64,000 nucleotides of DNA from Sepioteuthis lessoniana (Eukaryota; Mollusca; Cephalopoda; Myopsida; Loliginidae), in NCBI GenBank assembly GCA_963585895.1, contig OY757904.1:5507515-5571514 (forward strand). Direction: 5' to 3'. This document shows positions 1 to 14,490 of this stretch, in pieces (position 1 is the stretch's first letter; each line of letters starts with the position of its first letter). The translations under genes were made by a program, and so were the position numbers. A model generated the notes under the pieces. That model saw only the letters and a list, made by a program, of their open reading frames with translations. It had not been told where the DNA came from and did not search any database.

Positions 1-629
1 CTAAAGTAGGTTATCGGGTATAGAACTCAAATGAGGAAACCGTACTGTTCTAATTACGATAATTTTCATCAATTTACCAATAGTCGACCATATTAGGAAT
101 AATTGCTCTTCTTAAACCAATGAAATATCAATAAAGACATCTGGACGTACCGGTTTGGTAAAATCACGTCAAATCAGGCGGCCAATTTTATGGATAGATT
201 ATTGCATTATACTTCAAGCAAGTCTTGCTTGTCGGTGTGAGCGACTTATTTTAGTATTTATTACACTTAGATTAGTAGAAATCAAAGGCAACGTATATTT
301 CTTAGTGTTAATGTTTACTTATTTACCGACCTCTCGGCACGACAAGAATTTGATCCAAGTTCAATTTTTTAACTGTGTTTAACAGGTCTGGATTCAGAGT
401 TTCCTTTTCCCAGATCTATTGCTCTACTCAGGTTAAAGAGCTCAGTGAGCCCAACTATTTATTCATATTTGTAGAGAGAATAGTTAGATTAATATCTTTC
501 CCAAGATTATTAATGTTATGTGAAATGCAAACAGACTCGTCCAATATTTGAACTCGAGTCACCGTGTCTCTTTCTTACGATGTTAACCATTACAATATGA
601 GCGTCTCCTTGAAAAATACTTGTATGTTG

Positions 630-633
<4 letters not shown>
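1..633. other. No recognised feature
   Basis: AT-rich sequence. A short open frame in the first 400 bases has no recognisable motif and no ATG start, and I treat it as chance. Confidence 0.5.

Positions 634-682
<49 letters not shown>
634..682. repeat. (CT)n-(AT)n compound microsatellite
   Basis: A CT run changes directly into an AT run. It is a simple repeat with no associated element seen. Confidence 0.95.
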
Positions 683-2151
683 TCCATATAAAAGAAAAAC
701 CTTTTAAAATTACTCATATTTTTTGCAATATCATTTATTTAAGCAGACCCTATATTTTTGAAATATTACATCTGCATCTTCAGACAAAGAAATTATGAGA
801 AATTTCGATGAAGATTTAGAAAAACCCACAAAATTCCAGCCAACCTATCTCCCTACGCCAAATTTCTTTTGTCTCTTTATTTATTTTTTTCGGTAAAGAC
901 CAGACCGTTTGTTTTTTTTCCGTCTTGTTGACAAATGTCATCCAATTCCTGTATCAAGATGTATCAATTTTTGACTTTCCACCTCTTTTTTCAGTAATGG
1001 CAAACAAACTTTTAAACCCAAATGAAGGAATAAGTAAAAAATATAGAATAAAGGAATAAATTGATTTGGGGAGAGAAAATTATCTACTATGAACAACTTA
1101 CATATATCTTGTTATATGATTTAGTTTTGTTAAGAGGTTATTAATTCCCATGTGTGTTGTTTACAGTAGATAATTTTCGAGAGATGGAGATTTCTTTCAG
1201 TTAGTTTTAATCGGCTGAAGACCAGGAATGACTTAAATTTTCGGGTATCGAAACCATCCACCCCTAAGATTTGGATTGGGCTACGATTTAGCATTTCCTT
1301 TATCGACTCTATGATATTACTTGACGTCTTCCCGATTTGAAATCGGTCTTGAGGCAGGTTGAAATATAGTAATCAAATCAGTGGTATTTTTTCTGTGAAT
1401 ACATGTTTGACTTTTCCTTTTTCCTGATGTGAACTCGTCATCTCGTTTTTGTCTCTGACAACTTTCATCAAGATTTGCTTATCCAACAGCAGTTTGCTTT
1501 ATTTATTTTCCAATAATTATAAAATCTATATATTACTAAAAATGTTGGGTTTCTATGCATGCAGTTGTAACGGAGCCAAATAATGTATAAAATATTTTTA
1601 TTAGAGCAATATACTTAAAATCTTATTAGAGAATAAAATAATTCCCAGTCGAATTTGAAAATGAATGAGGGTTTTGTGTGGGTCTGTATTTGTGCAGAAC
1701 ACTAGTTTTTATTTTTTCTGAATTTTCAATAAAAAGGAGATAATTATGAAGTATTAATTAAAATTCGTCATGCCTTCTAAAATAGAAGCATTTTTATCAT
1801 CATGGACAGATGTTTTAACGGAAGCTAACAAGCTGATACGTTTTCTTTTAAATTCTATATATTCGAAATAATCTGAGCTTAAAGGTGGTCTTTCAGAGAG
1901 TAAATGTAAAAAATCAAAATAAGTATATTTCTTAAAAGAAATACAAATGTGCGCTGTAAGTCTCTTAAATTGACTTTCTTGATAGTATAACACTCGACTA
2001 TAAACCAATAGGTTTCAACTTAAAATGAAAACGAATTTCTCGTACAATTGATTTCAAATGTGTTTTTGTAAACAAACTAGTTTTTGTCTTCTAACGAATA
2101 CATGCAGACTTATAATAGATATTTATAAGTTCAAAAAATAAGCATTTATCG
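683..2151. other. Unique AT-rich sequence, nothing recognised
   Basis: No motif-bearing open frame, repeat family or RNA-like structure was recognised. A minus-strand frame at about 1.75-2.0 kb has no domain signature. Confidence 0.5.
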
Positions 2152-2506
2152 TACACAAGAATGCTACGTGCAATCCTGAACAAGTCCTGGCAGCAACACC
2201 CCACAAGACACCAACTGTACGGCCACCTGCCCCCTATCACGAAAACTATTCAAGTTAGACGAACCAGACATGCAGGACATTGCTGGAGAAGCAGAGATGA
2301 ACTCATAAGTGATGTACTCTTATGGATCCCCACACATGGCCGCGCAAAAGCAGGACGACCAGCACGAACGTACATTCAGCAGCTATGTGAGGATACAGGT
2401 TGTTGTCCTGAAGACCTACCTAGGGCGATGAACGATAGGGAGGAGTGGCGAGAGAGGGTCAGGGATATCCGTGCTGCCAGCACGATGATGATGATGATGA
2501 TGATGA
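2152..2506 (+). mobile_element. LINE-B (RTE-like) 5'-truncated 3' end
   Basis: This is the C-terminal end of a non-LTR retrotransposon protein. The frame from 2161 reads MLRAILNKSW, then QLYGHLPPITKTIQVRRTRHAGHCWR, GRPARTYIQQLCEDTGC and a final MNDREEWRERVRDIRA block, and runs into an (ATG)n tail at 2483-2506. Six other copies in this window share these blocks. RTE-clade LINEs are known to end in short tandem repeats rather than poly(A), which fits the ATG tail. The reverse transcriptase domain is missing here, so this is a dead 5'-truncated copy. Its frame is open throughout, suggesting it is fairly young. The clade call is by motif memory only. Confidence 0.8.
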
Positions 2507-2627
2507 CATTCAATCTACATTTATATCTATTACTCACTCTCTCCGAAAATAGTAAATGTATCCATAACTTTACACATCAACGTTCGTTGTTGAGTATAAA
2601 ACTTGGCTTAATTCTCGGGTAAAATAA

Positions 2628-2830
2628 AAAAAAACGAGATACCCAGTATGATTCAAACCCACTTCTAATAGTTGGTTGGCAAGTCCGCCAACCATTACAC
2701 CACACGAAGTACTCTATACGCATAAAACAAAAAAATAAATGCCGATCGTGTGTGATAGTTCACAGGCCAGCCTCTAGGACTAATTAGTGCTCCACTCTGT
2801 TTCCCTGATCCAGACTAAGATAATTAAAGA
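2628..2830 (-). repeat. tRNA-like relic, possibly a SINE head
   Basis: On the minus strand a D-arm-like GGTGTAATGGTTGG (A-box-like) is followed by a strong stem (GGTTGGC/GCCAACC) and a B-box-like GGTTTGAATCA with a partly paired T arm. The acceptor stem does not close, so it is not a functional tRNA. It may be the head of an old tRNA-derived SINE or a decayed tRNA copy. Confidence 0.35.
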
Positions 2831-3587
2831 AAATAACTCAACATAGGAAATATTCAGAGGTTAGTAATAGTGAAGTCATTTTTAAAATCCAAAAAAGATA
2901 AAACCCAACTTCTGGTCATATTACTCTCCACAATATAATAAAAAGGGAGTGTTTTTGACACCCAATACAAAATCTAAAATCATATGCGAGAATAAGTGTC
3001 AAACATGAAGAGAACTTGACACCCACTTTACATCAAGAATATATTACTATTTATTATATAAGACCTAATTATTACGTTGGGAAAATAGACGTTATTGTAA
3101 TAAATTTTGAGTTGTAGCTTTCTTTCAACTTTATTTTTATTTGGTTTAATCGTAATTCACTCAATAGTAATTAACATCAATTCTAATTTGTTCTAGTATC
3201 CCGATTGACAACCCAAGTGATTTTCAAAAACATGAATTAAGAATTGAAGATGAAAGAAAATACGTGTCAAAATTTATTATAGATTATACTGACAATGATT
3301 CATCTCCAAATAAGTAACGCACAAGTTGTTCAAATGTCTCTCTACTAAATATTTTTCTAAAATTATATTTAAAATCTACATAAACTTGTACACACATTCA
3401 TACGTAGACATTTAAATGTATTCATACATTTTGGGCCCGTATTTGAATAATGCTGAACTTTGTTATAAGATGGTTGGAATTCCCTTTAGGTGAATGTGTC
3501 TATGGGATATGTAAAGGTAAGACAAGGGATTGTCTTCTTGTGCATAGTGCCAATAGGACCTGGCCACTAAAGATTAATGAATATTTA
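2831..3587. other. No recognised feature
   Basis: AT-rich, with no coding or repeat signature recognised. Confidence 0.5.
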
Positions 3588-5787
<2,200 letters not shown>

Positions 5788-5817
5788 GTATGTATGTATG
5801 TATGTATGTATGTATAC
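5788..5817. repeat. (TGTA)n microsatellite
   Basis: Short tetranucleotide array immediately upstream of a LINE fragment. Confidence 0.9.
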
Positions 5818-5854
5818 AATTTTTTCCATATATCATTAGATATTATAACCTATG

Positions 5855-6490
5855 CTTCCTATTGCCCTGTTTACACCCCTTTGCGTTCAAAGAATGGGAA
5901 CGAACTGCTGCGAAATCTTTATAAAATTACTGCACGATGGTGGAACCATTTCAAAGGACTATTGAACCGTATCTCCCATGTCAGTCCAGATGCTATTGAT
6001 GTACTTCAAAAAGCTCGAATCATTTATCAGCTTCATTTACCTCTCACACTAAAAGAGATAAAAGCTGCTGTAGAACACAGATAAACTCTCGAAAAGCACC
6101 TGCAAAAGGCGATGGTTCGATAGAAAATATACAAAAAGGTGGTAGAAAAATCAACCGCACACGAAAGAAAAGTATGAATCCTCTTATCTATTGGTTACCA
6201 CTAGTTTTCTACTCCAAAGAGGTTCGAAATTAAATAACCCACGAATGTTGATATGCCATTAAAAAGAAACTAAACCAAAAATCATCAGCCTACTGTTTGC
6301 CATTTTCTAACATATGTGTTTGAAATGTAAAACGTACGAAGGCCATGATTTTTACAGCTCGACATGCCTAAGACAAGGGTATAGAACTGCACCGCGACGT
6401 TTTCCAGTGCTTCAGAGATTGTACGAAGACATTTGACACTGTCAATAAACATGATCTTTGGAGTATTCGGTTAAGTCGAAGTCAACGTAG
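5855..6490 (+). mobile_element. Degenerate RTE-type LINE (LINE-D), region around the start of RT
   Basis: The frame contains RWWNHFKGLLNR, then LHLPLTLKEIKAAVEH. This matches the linker upstream of reverse transcriptase in RTE-type LINEs, where the family pattern is W.EHF..LLNR and LDLPPT.EEV..AI. About 280 bp on, the same strand has HRDLFQCFRDCTKTFDTVNKHDLW, a decayed form of the RT block AFIDLTKAFDTVNRDLLW. Stops and shifts separate the two. It is an old copy of a LINE family different from LINE-B at this level of reading. A C-terminal piece at 7340-7490 may belong to the same insertion. Confidence 0.6.
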
Positions 6491-6617
6491 CTCAGGGACT
6501 AATGAACCAGACTCCGACATCGCAGTTGATGAGTTTGAATTGCCGTCTCCCTTTTGGTCTAATTCTCAAGGGAAAGTTATGAACTCTCTTATGCGTTAAA
6601 TAGAACCACTGATTCTT

Positions 6618-6666
6618 GTTTCCATGTGGTGTATCCATATAGCAGTATCGACACGACCGCTTTAGA
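6618..6666 (-). mobile_element. 49-bp LINE-B fragment
   Basis: On the plus strand the block CCATGTGGTGTATCCATATA and the following GCAGTATCGACACGACCGCT match, with few differences, the sequence at about 30603-30642, which encodes the SILLYGCTTWT block of LINE-B on the minus strand. It is a very short island in reverse orientation to the neighbouring LINE-D pieces. Confidence 0.6.
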
Positions 6667-6889
6667 ATTAACCAGAATAATTTATGGCCCCTTTTTCAAC
6701 GCTATTCAGGAAAGAGCTATATAACATTCCTATAAAATTCTGACACAACCTACAACTTCATAACATGAAGAGGATATTGAGAAACCTATATCGTGTAGCA
6801 AACAGGTACATATACGAAATAAACTAAAATTGCTTGTAGACTTCATTCTTTATAAAATATTCACTTTTCTCTTGTTGGATCTACAATAA

Positions 6890-7003
<114 letters not shown>

Positions 7004-7339
7004 GGGGGTGTAATCTGTCCCGATTGAGTACCCTATATGATGAACTTTACTCTTGGCTTTTGAAGGCCTCTGGCAGGAAGATACTGTTTACTGTCAGAAA
7101 TTAGCACCAAAATAATATCATATTAGGACTGTGTGCTTAAAGTTCTGCTGCATGAAGACAGCTTATCGGGGGTGGGTGTACATTCCATGCTTAGGACATT
7201 TCCTCCAGCAGTGCTTATTAGCTATTAGGAATATCTTTTGGAGATCTCCTAGAGTGTTTAATGGAGTTAATGTATCCAAAATAGAATCAATCTTTATAAA
7301 ACGATTAAGGTTTTTTTGGTCATAAGTATATATATGCTT

Positions 7340-7490
7340 TAATGAACGACAACTTCCCAAGAAGACATAATATGGTGAACTAGTTCGGGGAAATCACTTG
7401 CAATACAAGCCAAAAAGACACAAAGATTGCCTGCAGGATACGCAAAAGAAAACCAATATCGATATCGACTCCTAGGAAAATTCAACGTCA
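7340..7490 (+). mobile_element. C-terminal fragment of an RTE-type LINE
   Basis: A broken frame reads like the pattern LP...YGEL..G......PK.R.KD..K......IDI..WE seen at the C terminus of RTE-type LINE proteins; visible pieces are YGELVRGNHLQYKPKRHKDC and TNIDID. There are stops inside. It probably belongs with the LINE-D piece at 5.9-6.5 kb. Confidence 0.4.
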
Positions 7491-9051
7491 GTCAGGTGGA
7501 GGAATTTGATTGTTTCAAAATCAGATGCATACCATATCCCTAACACAAATGTGTGGTTGTTTATATGGGAGACGTAGAACCCCAACTAAAAAAGGGATCA
7601 AAGCAATTGCTGGCATGTATGTATGTATATTTTGTTGTGTTGTTTTTAATATAATTACCATAGGTCAATATACAGTTTGATTTTTGAAAGATATACTGCT
7701 GTTTAAAATTGCTTGTTCCAACAACGACACCGCTCTAACTGGTACTTCAAAGCCTACTATTAAATGAAGCTTGACTTTGCATGTGACTTTTGTAACTGTG
7801 TGTCGATCGATCAGTGGAGTGAATTTTTTTTCATATCATACCATTCAAAAGAACTACCAGTAAGAGAGCTTTACTTATAGAATGATATACAATGTGGTTG
7901 TAATTACAAAGAAAAAGAAAATACCATTTTTTTACTGTTTTATTACACATTATTTGGTAATGAGGGTTTTAAACCCTTTCTTGCAACCATACATTGGCTT
8001 CTTGCATTAAGCAGCTGGTATTTTCTCGTTTTGCGGTTCATTTTAGCCATTGAAGTGTTGAGAATTCTTGAGCAATCAAATCATTTCATCGTCACGTGTT
8101 TCGAGACTTGATCGATTACTCTGCGTAGACAGTTAATTCGTTTAATATTTGTGATCATGTACTTATGATTCCATCATTTGTATAAAAGTTTTCATACATT
8201 TTCTTGCAAGCAACCATAATATATAATAATTCATTTCGTTACACTTATATCCGTACACAAGCGTACATCCACTAATCTACATTCAATTGTAATTTTACCC
8301 GTACACCAATAAACCTCACGTCATAACAAAATACCAACCACGTTAATTCATACATCTACGTAGATATGGCAACGTTATCTGCGCTCAAGTAAAAGTAAAG
8401 GCTTGCAAATCTCCCATACATTTAAGATTTTTGTATTCTTTGTCCGTAATTCCTTAATAATAGCATTTCATTATCCGTTAGGAAAATCAATAATTAATAA
8501 GAAAACACAACTGTCTAATTATAAGCAAGGTACTAATGGTGAGTAGGGAGATTTGCTAAAGGAAACAGTTAGAAAAACATTAATAAAGAACTTTTGTGAA
8601 TATTGCAAATAAAGACAAATGAAAGCTGGAATGCGACAAAACGAAAGAAATCATAGACTAAATGATAAAGGACAAAAGTAGTTGAAAGGAAATCTATATT
8701 ATAGCGTTCCTGTTTTTCTCTTTTCTTTATTGTAACGCATAAAAAATGGGACATCATTGTGAGTTTTTTTTTCATTAGACGGTAATCCGTTATTCGACTT
8801 TGTCCCTATAGAGCCCACTCACCGTGACTAATGTTAGAAAAGAGCCAGGCTACTCTAATTCTCTTATAAAGTACAATGGGAAGCTACTATTATTGGGTTA
8901 AAGCTATTCATCCAGGCCCACATCTAGTTTTTCCCTGTTTAATCAGAACTGACCCGGATCGACACTGATTCTCAGCTTGAGGCACTGATATTACTCTTAT
9001 GCAGGAAAAATATAGACTGAGGAACGAATAAACATAGCAGCCATACTGTTC

Positions 9052-9052
<1 letters not shown>
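7491..9052. other. Unique AT-rich sequence, nothing recognised
   Basis: No domain-bearing frames. It contains a slightly GC-richer stretch at about 8800-9000 that I could not match to anything else in the window. Confidence 0.5.
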
Positions 9053-9098
<46 letters not shown>

Positions 9099-9325
9099 TC
9101 GAATCCTGGACGAGATTGATTGCATTTCACATGGCACTTCACATGGAAAGGTATGAATCCAATTATTCTCCATCCAGCTATGGGTAAATAGTAGAACAGG
9201 CTCGGTACTTCAGCCTTGGTGAGGCAACTAGTCTAGGAGAAGGAAAAATCTGAATTCAAACCTGTTAAACTCCGCTTAAGAGTTGATCTTGTGTCATATC
9301 CTGCCCGAGCGAAGGTGTTGGGTAA

Positions 9326-9376
<51 letters not shown>
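9053..9376. repeat. Two (AT)n arrays flanking a low-copy repeat
   Basis: AT arrays at 9053-9093 and 9327-9376 bracket about 230 bp that contains a repeat also present at 57.5 kb. Confidence 0.9.
9195..9310 (+). repeat. Unnamed interspersed repeat X, copy 1
   Basis: The segment with AGGCAACTAGTCTAGGAGAA followed by GGAAAAATCTGAATTCAAAC, CCGCTTAAGAGTTGATCTT and GTCATATC aligns with 57487-57585 in the same orientation. No coding potential was seen. It may be an internal piece of a SINE or a MITE. Confidence 0.6.
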
Positions 9377-9383
<7 letters not shown>

Positions 9384-9900
9384 TCTAACCTTAAAAGTGT
9401 GCTCAACCAGTAGAATTTTAAGACTTCACTATATAAAACAATCCAAAGAAATATCACAATATTTTCTTTAAAAAATAGAATGAAAATAGGATAAAACCTG
9501 AGTTTCACGTTGACTATCCTCTGGTGAGCCAGTGCCGACGTGTCCTGTTTTTATTGCTATTTTATATTCATAGTTGAAAGTATTGTTTATATCTGCATAT
9601 ATATACATATATATATATAGTTCATTTTAGTAGAGATATAATTTTTTACATAAGTTACCGAAGTAAATATTGCACCTTGTAGTGAGATTTTAGAACAATA
9701 GCATTAAAATGGCCTCGGAGATTAAAGATGTTTCTTTTTAAATTTTAATTTGTGAAAAGTATTGGGGTTGGTACTGGCGCTTACTCTACCATAATTCAAG
9801 GGAGATAACATTTAAATGCTTCCCATTTATTTGCAATTGATTATTATCTGAATTCCTTCAATAGGCCGAGCGCAAATACAACCGAAAGCTGCCTCTAACT
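9377..9900. other. No recognised feature
   Basis: Unique AT-rich DNA between the AT arrays and the TAA array. Confidence 0.5.
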
Positions 9901-9917
9901 TAATAATAATAATAATA

Positions 9918-9950
<33 letters not shown>
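9901..9950. repeat. (TAA)n array at a LINE-A 5' junction
   Basis: About 50 bp of TAA with one interruption, ending directly where LINE-A homology begins. It is probably the remains of the insertion target. Confidence 0.95.
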
Positions 9951-9952
<2 letters not shown>

Positions 9953-10842
9953 TACAGCCACCAAAAACAGTACTGACAACACGAGGACCAACAGAACGAC
10001 AATGACCAGGAAACAAAAATAGGAAGAAAAACAACTCTACGGAAATTTTAAGCGATTAATAAGCCACATCTCATACGAGAAATCATGGATGTGAGTAAGA
10101 AAGAGAAACTTTAAGAGAGTAACTGAAACCTTCCCAATAACAGGACAAAACAAGGCCATAAGAACCAATCATATCAAAGCGAGAATAGATAAGATGTAAA
10201 AAAAATAGCAAATGTTGCTTATGTGGTGATACAGACGAAAGCATCAATTACATAATAAGCGAATGCAGAAAATTATCACAGAAAGAATATAAGACTAGAC
10301 ACGACAGGATGAGCAAGGTGATCCGTTGGAAATTGTACAAGAAACTGAAATTTGATCATACGATCAAATGGTATATGCACGACCCAGAATCCCTCCTGGA
10401 AAATTAGACGCATAAACTTCTCTGGGATTTTGAAATAAAAAAACAGATCCCCTAACCTCGGCCAGAAGTTCAGACCTAGTGATAGTCAACCAAAAAAGCG
10501 AACCTGCCGAATAGTGGACTTTGCCGTCTAGGTGGAGCACACAGTTAAAATAATAGAAAGCGAGAAGAGAGATAAGTGCGTCTACCTTGACAGAGAACTA
10601 AAAAACTATGAAATATGAGAGTGACGGTGGTACCAAATATAATCGGTGCACTCGGAACAATCTCCAAAGGCTTGGTAAAGGGACTGGTAGACTTAGAAAT
10701 TAGAGGACAAATGAAGACCATCCAGACGACAGAATTATTAAGATTGAACAGAATACTGAGGAGAGTTCAGGAGAGTTCAGGAGACTTACTGTCATTTTGA
10801 CTCCTGTGAAACGTTGGTATAAAAAAACTATCAAGGTGTAAA
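9951..10842 (+). mobile_element. LINE-A copy 1 (R4/Dong-like), 5'-truncated
   Basis: Nucleotide and protein homology to the well-preserved copy at 16.8-18.6 kb, starting at its ITAT block. It covers the region before the zinc finger, a CCHC-type finger (CLCG...IISEC, about 10215-10268), the HDR...WYMHDPES segment and the restriction-like endonuclease segment (DFAV..EHTVKI.ESEKRDK). Several stops and shifts are present. A duplicated GAGAGTTCAG block lies near 10760. The 3' end near 10842 resembles that of the copy ending near 44885. Confidence 0.8.
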
Positions 10843-11639
10843 ATTATAATTGATAAATTCATTAATTCATTTATCAAATACAGACAGTTCTAAACTTATC
10901 CATCGCAGATAGGGCAAATGAATATGTTTAAGTCCTTTTTCTCTGTTGACAAGTTCACGCATTTGGATATTTACAATACATTTCTATTGATAACAATCCA
11001 ACAAGAATAGGTTTCTTCAAATCTCAAATACCCCTTTGCAATATCAAAAACACCAACAATCGGAGTCTAGACAGTCGCAAATCTTTTGATGGATTTCAAT
11101 TTCCTCTAATCTTGCCTTTTGTCTTTGTGGAATTGTCTAATAGCGCTAGTTTTAGGCGTTTAACATTTTTAGGAACAATTTGCCAAATCAGATCAAAAAC
11201 AGCAGTAGATTTTAAAATTTCAAGATTGAATTGACTGATTAAAAAGTAAAGTTAAGGGAGAACTTTTTTAGAACTACCTGATCAATTACTTAACAGAATT
11301 TTATCTGTAAATAGTACATTAATATTTGTTACGTTCAGTGCCAAGATTCACTTCTGTAAGGTTGATATGAAAAGAGAGTAAAAAGGGAGAGAAACATAAA
11401 GAAGCATAACAAACAAATGGCTCCTAATTCCATTTTTAACGGCTTTTTAAAATCTTGATCGAAATCCAGCTATTTTTTCATATTTTTTTATGTCGCGCTT
11501 TTGTTTGATAAAACAGAAACTCTTTTGTGTTTATAAGTGTTTCTTCATAGTCGACATTTATTATTTGGTTATAACTGTCATTTTATAAAAAGTGTTTATC
11601 TATATACTTTTTCAAGATTGATATCCATCTTTATTCTGC
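10843..11639. other. No recognised feature
   Basis: Unique AT-rich sequence. Confidence 0.5.
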
Positions 11640-12149
11640 TTGTTTTCGCACTGTCCCTACATAGGTATTATTTGTAACTCTGTTTTGTTTAACACTGCCT
11701 TTGCATAAGCATAGTTGGATTCCGTTTTCTGATCTTTAATGTTTATCAAGAATTTCCCTTCTATAAACTATAAAAGGTTCTTACTCTGGTGTCTTTTCTG
11801 CATAATTTTCCAACCAAAGTACAGGTATGTGGATTTCTTTTGCGCCATACATTCCTACTGAAAATTGCGTTTCAAGATCTCGCACATAAGAGAAAGACAC
11901 GAAAACATTCTATGATTATTTGCAATTGTTTCTTTTTAGAGCTTATTTCTAAATTAGGAATGTATTGCATTGGTTCTCATCTCTTACTGTCGTCCAGTAT
12001 TCATGCAATGATATTGGCTACTTTCACCTGTATTGAAATATATCTTTTGAAGAGGAACACGTAGATGCCATCTTCGCTACGCATTTTCTAGTTTACCGAT
12101 TTAACGAAAGTTTTTCCTTATGAACCATTACCTTATATATATATATATA

Positions 12150-12204
<55 letters not shown>

Positions 12205-12560
12205 GTGTGTGTGTGTGTGTGTGTGTAAAAACATACACACGTACTCACACACGAACACACACACACCCAAACACAATACTTTTCTGATGTCTGTCTTCAA
12301 TTTCTTTACCCTCAATATTCTTGTTGGTTTGACAACCACTCTACTTTTTTTGTAGTGTTTGTTCCTACGCTCCCATAATCTATTCAAAAATATATTTTGC
12401 TCACGTCAGTCTTATTATTTGTTTTATTTTGTCTTGTTTTTGTTATTCATCTGTTGTAGGGCTTACCTTTTGGGAGATTCACTTTTATTTGCATTATTTT
12501 AAGTCTATGTCTATATTTTCTAGTCCCCCCCTCTTTGATTAAAACCCTTTGATTTATTTG
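11640..12560. repeat. Duplicated segment, copy 1 (partner at 15.2 kb)
   Basis: Collinear with 15180-15905. Shared blocks include TTTCTGCATAATTTTCCAAC, ATTGAAATATATCTTTTGAA, GATGCCATCTT, ACAACCACTCTACTTTT and GTAGGGCTTAC. Both copies carry an AT microsatellite at the same place. No protein was recognised on either strand. A minus-strand KSRVVVK peptide is shared by both copies, which hints at an old coding region or simply reflects the duplication. Confidence 0.75.
12134..12275. repeat. (AT)n-(GT)n microsatellite inside the duplicated segment
   Basis: AT array, then a GT run, then irregular ACAC-rich sequence. The partner copy has only an AT array here (15623-15670). Confidence 0.9.
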
Positions 12561-13444
12561 TTCTATTACAACAGGCGCTTTTTTATACATTTCATATTCG
12601 TTTCAAGCCAAAATGCCAAAGTTTATTCTTGGTCTTTGTCTTACAATTGGAACTTTCTGGTTTTTACTTCAAAATTTAATTCTACTTCAAAATTTTAAAT
12701 GTAATTTAATTCATAATTTAATTCTACTTTAAAATTTAATTCAGTCAGTTTATTTTCCATGTGATATAGTCATTTTTATTTATATTGTAAACTTTGCAAC
12801 ACATTATCTTAAGTCTAACTTCATAGACATAGTTGGATGCAAACAATGGAATAATGCCATATTCTGGAATTTTCTATGTACAAAAATGCTTTAACAAACC
12901 TCACTATTTCAATTCTGATTTTATCACATTCACGTTCCCAAGAATTAGACATATATATAGAGAGAGTAAAAATGTTGCAATATTTTTGTCACGGGAAGCA
13001 CAATTCGAGAGTTTTGGATGATTTTCTGCGGTCATGAAGGTAAACAATCATACAACATAGTAAGTTGCATTGCTCTCCTGATACTCCCCGGGTGCTACTT
13101 GCCGATTTGTCACGATTTCCTGATCGTCCAGGTTTCTAGGAACCCAACCAAATTTCTTGAACCATCTGGTAACTGAACCTGTGATCAACTGCATCTTCAT
13201 CTTTTGCACAACAAGTGTTTGTTTTTTTTTTTCTTGGGGGGGATGGGGGGATGGGGGTTGCCTCCCGGGAGTTATGGCCTTGTTCAAACTCGTAAAACAT
13301 AAGTTACCGTATTAGACTAGGTTGCATGTTCATCTGAGCTGCTTCCAAATTACACATGGGGTGAAGCAATGCACAATGTGTTAACAAACCAACTACTACG
13401 ATAATACAAACCACAAAGGTTACCTTCCTCGGTTTGAAGACTAC
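12561..13444. other. Unique sequence with a G-rich patch
   Basis: Near 12660-12750 an irregular tandem of TTTAATTCTACTT-like units occurs. Three long G runs separated by AT lie at about 13235-13257. Nothing else was recognised. Confidence 0.5.
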
Positions 13445-13920
13445 TTGAGTTTTATGGCATGTCAATCATTGTAATTTATGTAATGCCGAATCCACTTTAT
13501 GTTAAAAAAAATAATCTGTTAACAAATAGTTTGTCGGTAACAATTTTTAACGAGCCAGGGCTCATTTGTTTGCACACAGTTAAATGATTTCAAGTACTGT
13601 TATCTTACACAAATAATTCAATTTAGTATTCTTCATTTGTTTGCACACAGTGAAATGGTTTCTAGTATTGTAAATGATTAAACTCTTCTAGTTGATCCAT
13701 AGATGGGAGCCTAACAGGTATCATCATTCTGGGTCAGAGTTGACCTGAGAGTAATGATAATGAAAGGATAATCTACATTCCCCCAAATCTCCAGGACTCG
13801 AGCTTCACCATCAGATACAGTTTATAGGTATATCCATGTCACTCTTTGGAGAGGTATTAACCCTTTGAAGAGATCCAGTCGGCGTATTCTAGAGCTCCAG
13901 TCGATTGAGCTTTCATTGCG
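13445..13920 (-). repeat. Composite repeat C, copy 1
   Basis: Antisense copy with the order terminal block (TTTTATGGCATGTCAATCATT), two diverged tandem units containing TTTGCACACAGT, then the body, which starts at CCATAGATGGGAGCCTAACAGGT and runs to CTAGAGCTCCAGTCGATTGAG. The same order occurs at 39 kb (minus) and 45.5 kb (plus). No open frame was recognised. Confidence 0.75.
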
Positions 13921-14089
13921 TGATATACGTGCCACAAATTAGTTCGTTCCAAAATATTGCAAAACTTTTGATTCATCCTAATAAATATCTTCTGTCTTTA
14001 TTTTCTTCGATTTCTCCATTTTACAAACTTCTTCCTTACTTGTCTATACTGAGTTGATTTCTCCTATAATATAAAACGGGATTTTTCCA

Positions 14090-14490
14090 AACTGTGACAA
14101 TGTCAAAACTACAGTATGGATGCTCAACATGGACGCTAACAAAACGCATAGAGAAATATCGACATGGAAACTACACAATAATGCTACGTGCTGTTTTTAA
14201 CAAATCCTGGAAACAACACCCCACAAAACTCAGCTGTACGGCCATTTACTACTCATCTCACAAACCATTCAAATCAAACGAACAAGACATGCAAAAGAAA
14301 GAATGAGGCTTTTTTCTATTGACCCCTTCACTTGAACACGCCACTGTTAGCTGACCATCAAAGACTTTTGTCAACTTTGTGAGGACATTGGATGCTGTTT
14401 GGAAGACCTTCCGGGAATGATGGATGATAGGAACGGATAGAGAGAGATAAAGTCAGTGAACTCTGTGAAGTCAAAGTGACTTGATGAGGG
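14090..14490 (+). mobile_element. LINE-B copy 2, decayed
   Basis: It begins at the LLYGC.TWTLTKR block, followed by MLRAVFNKSWKQHPTKL and then a shifted GHL-like block. The terminal region (EDIGCCLEDLPGMMDDR) can still be read with interruptions. The ATG tail is eroded to a few GATGA units. More diverged than the copies at 2.2 and 30.2 kb. Confidence 0.7.

Noticed and set aside
155-382. Open frame of about 75 codons near the window start
   Set aside because: No ATG start, no motif, and of a length expected by chance.
2142-2525. CATTTAT as a target duplication of LINE-B copy 1
   Set aside because: The second CATTTAT is not immediately next to the ATG tail, and a 7-mer of A/T is expected by chance here.
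2628-2712. Functional tRNA gene on the minus strand
   Set aside because: A and B boxes can be argued, but the acceptor stem does not pair and the anticodon loop is not regular.
5855-6666. A single continuous LINE spanning 5.86-6.67 kb
   Set aside because: The 6.62-kb piece matches LINE-B on the minus strand whereas the earlier pieces are LINE-D on the plus strand, so they are separate insertions or rearranged fragments.
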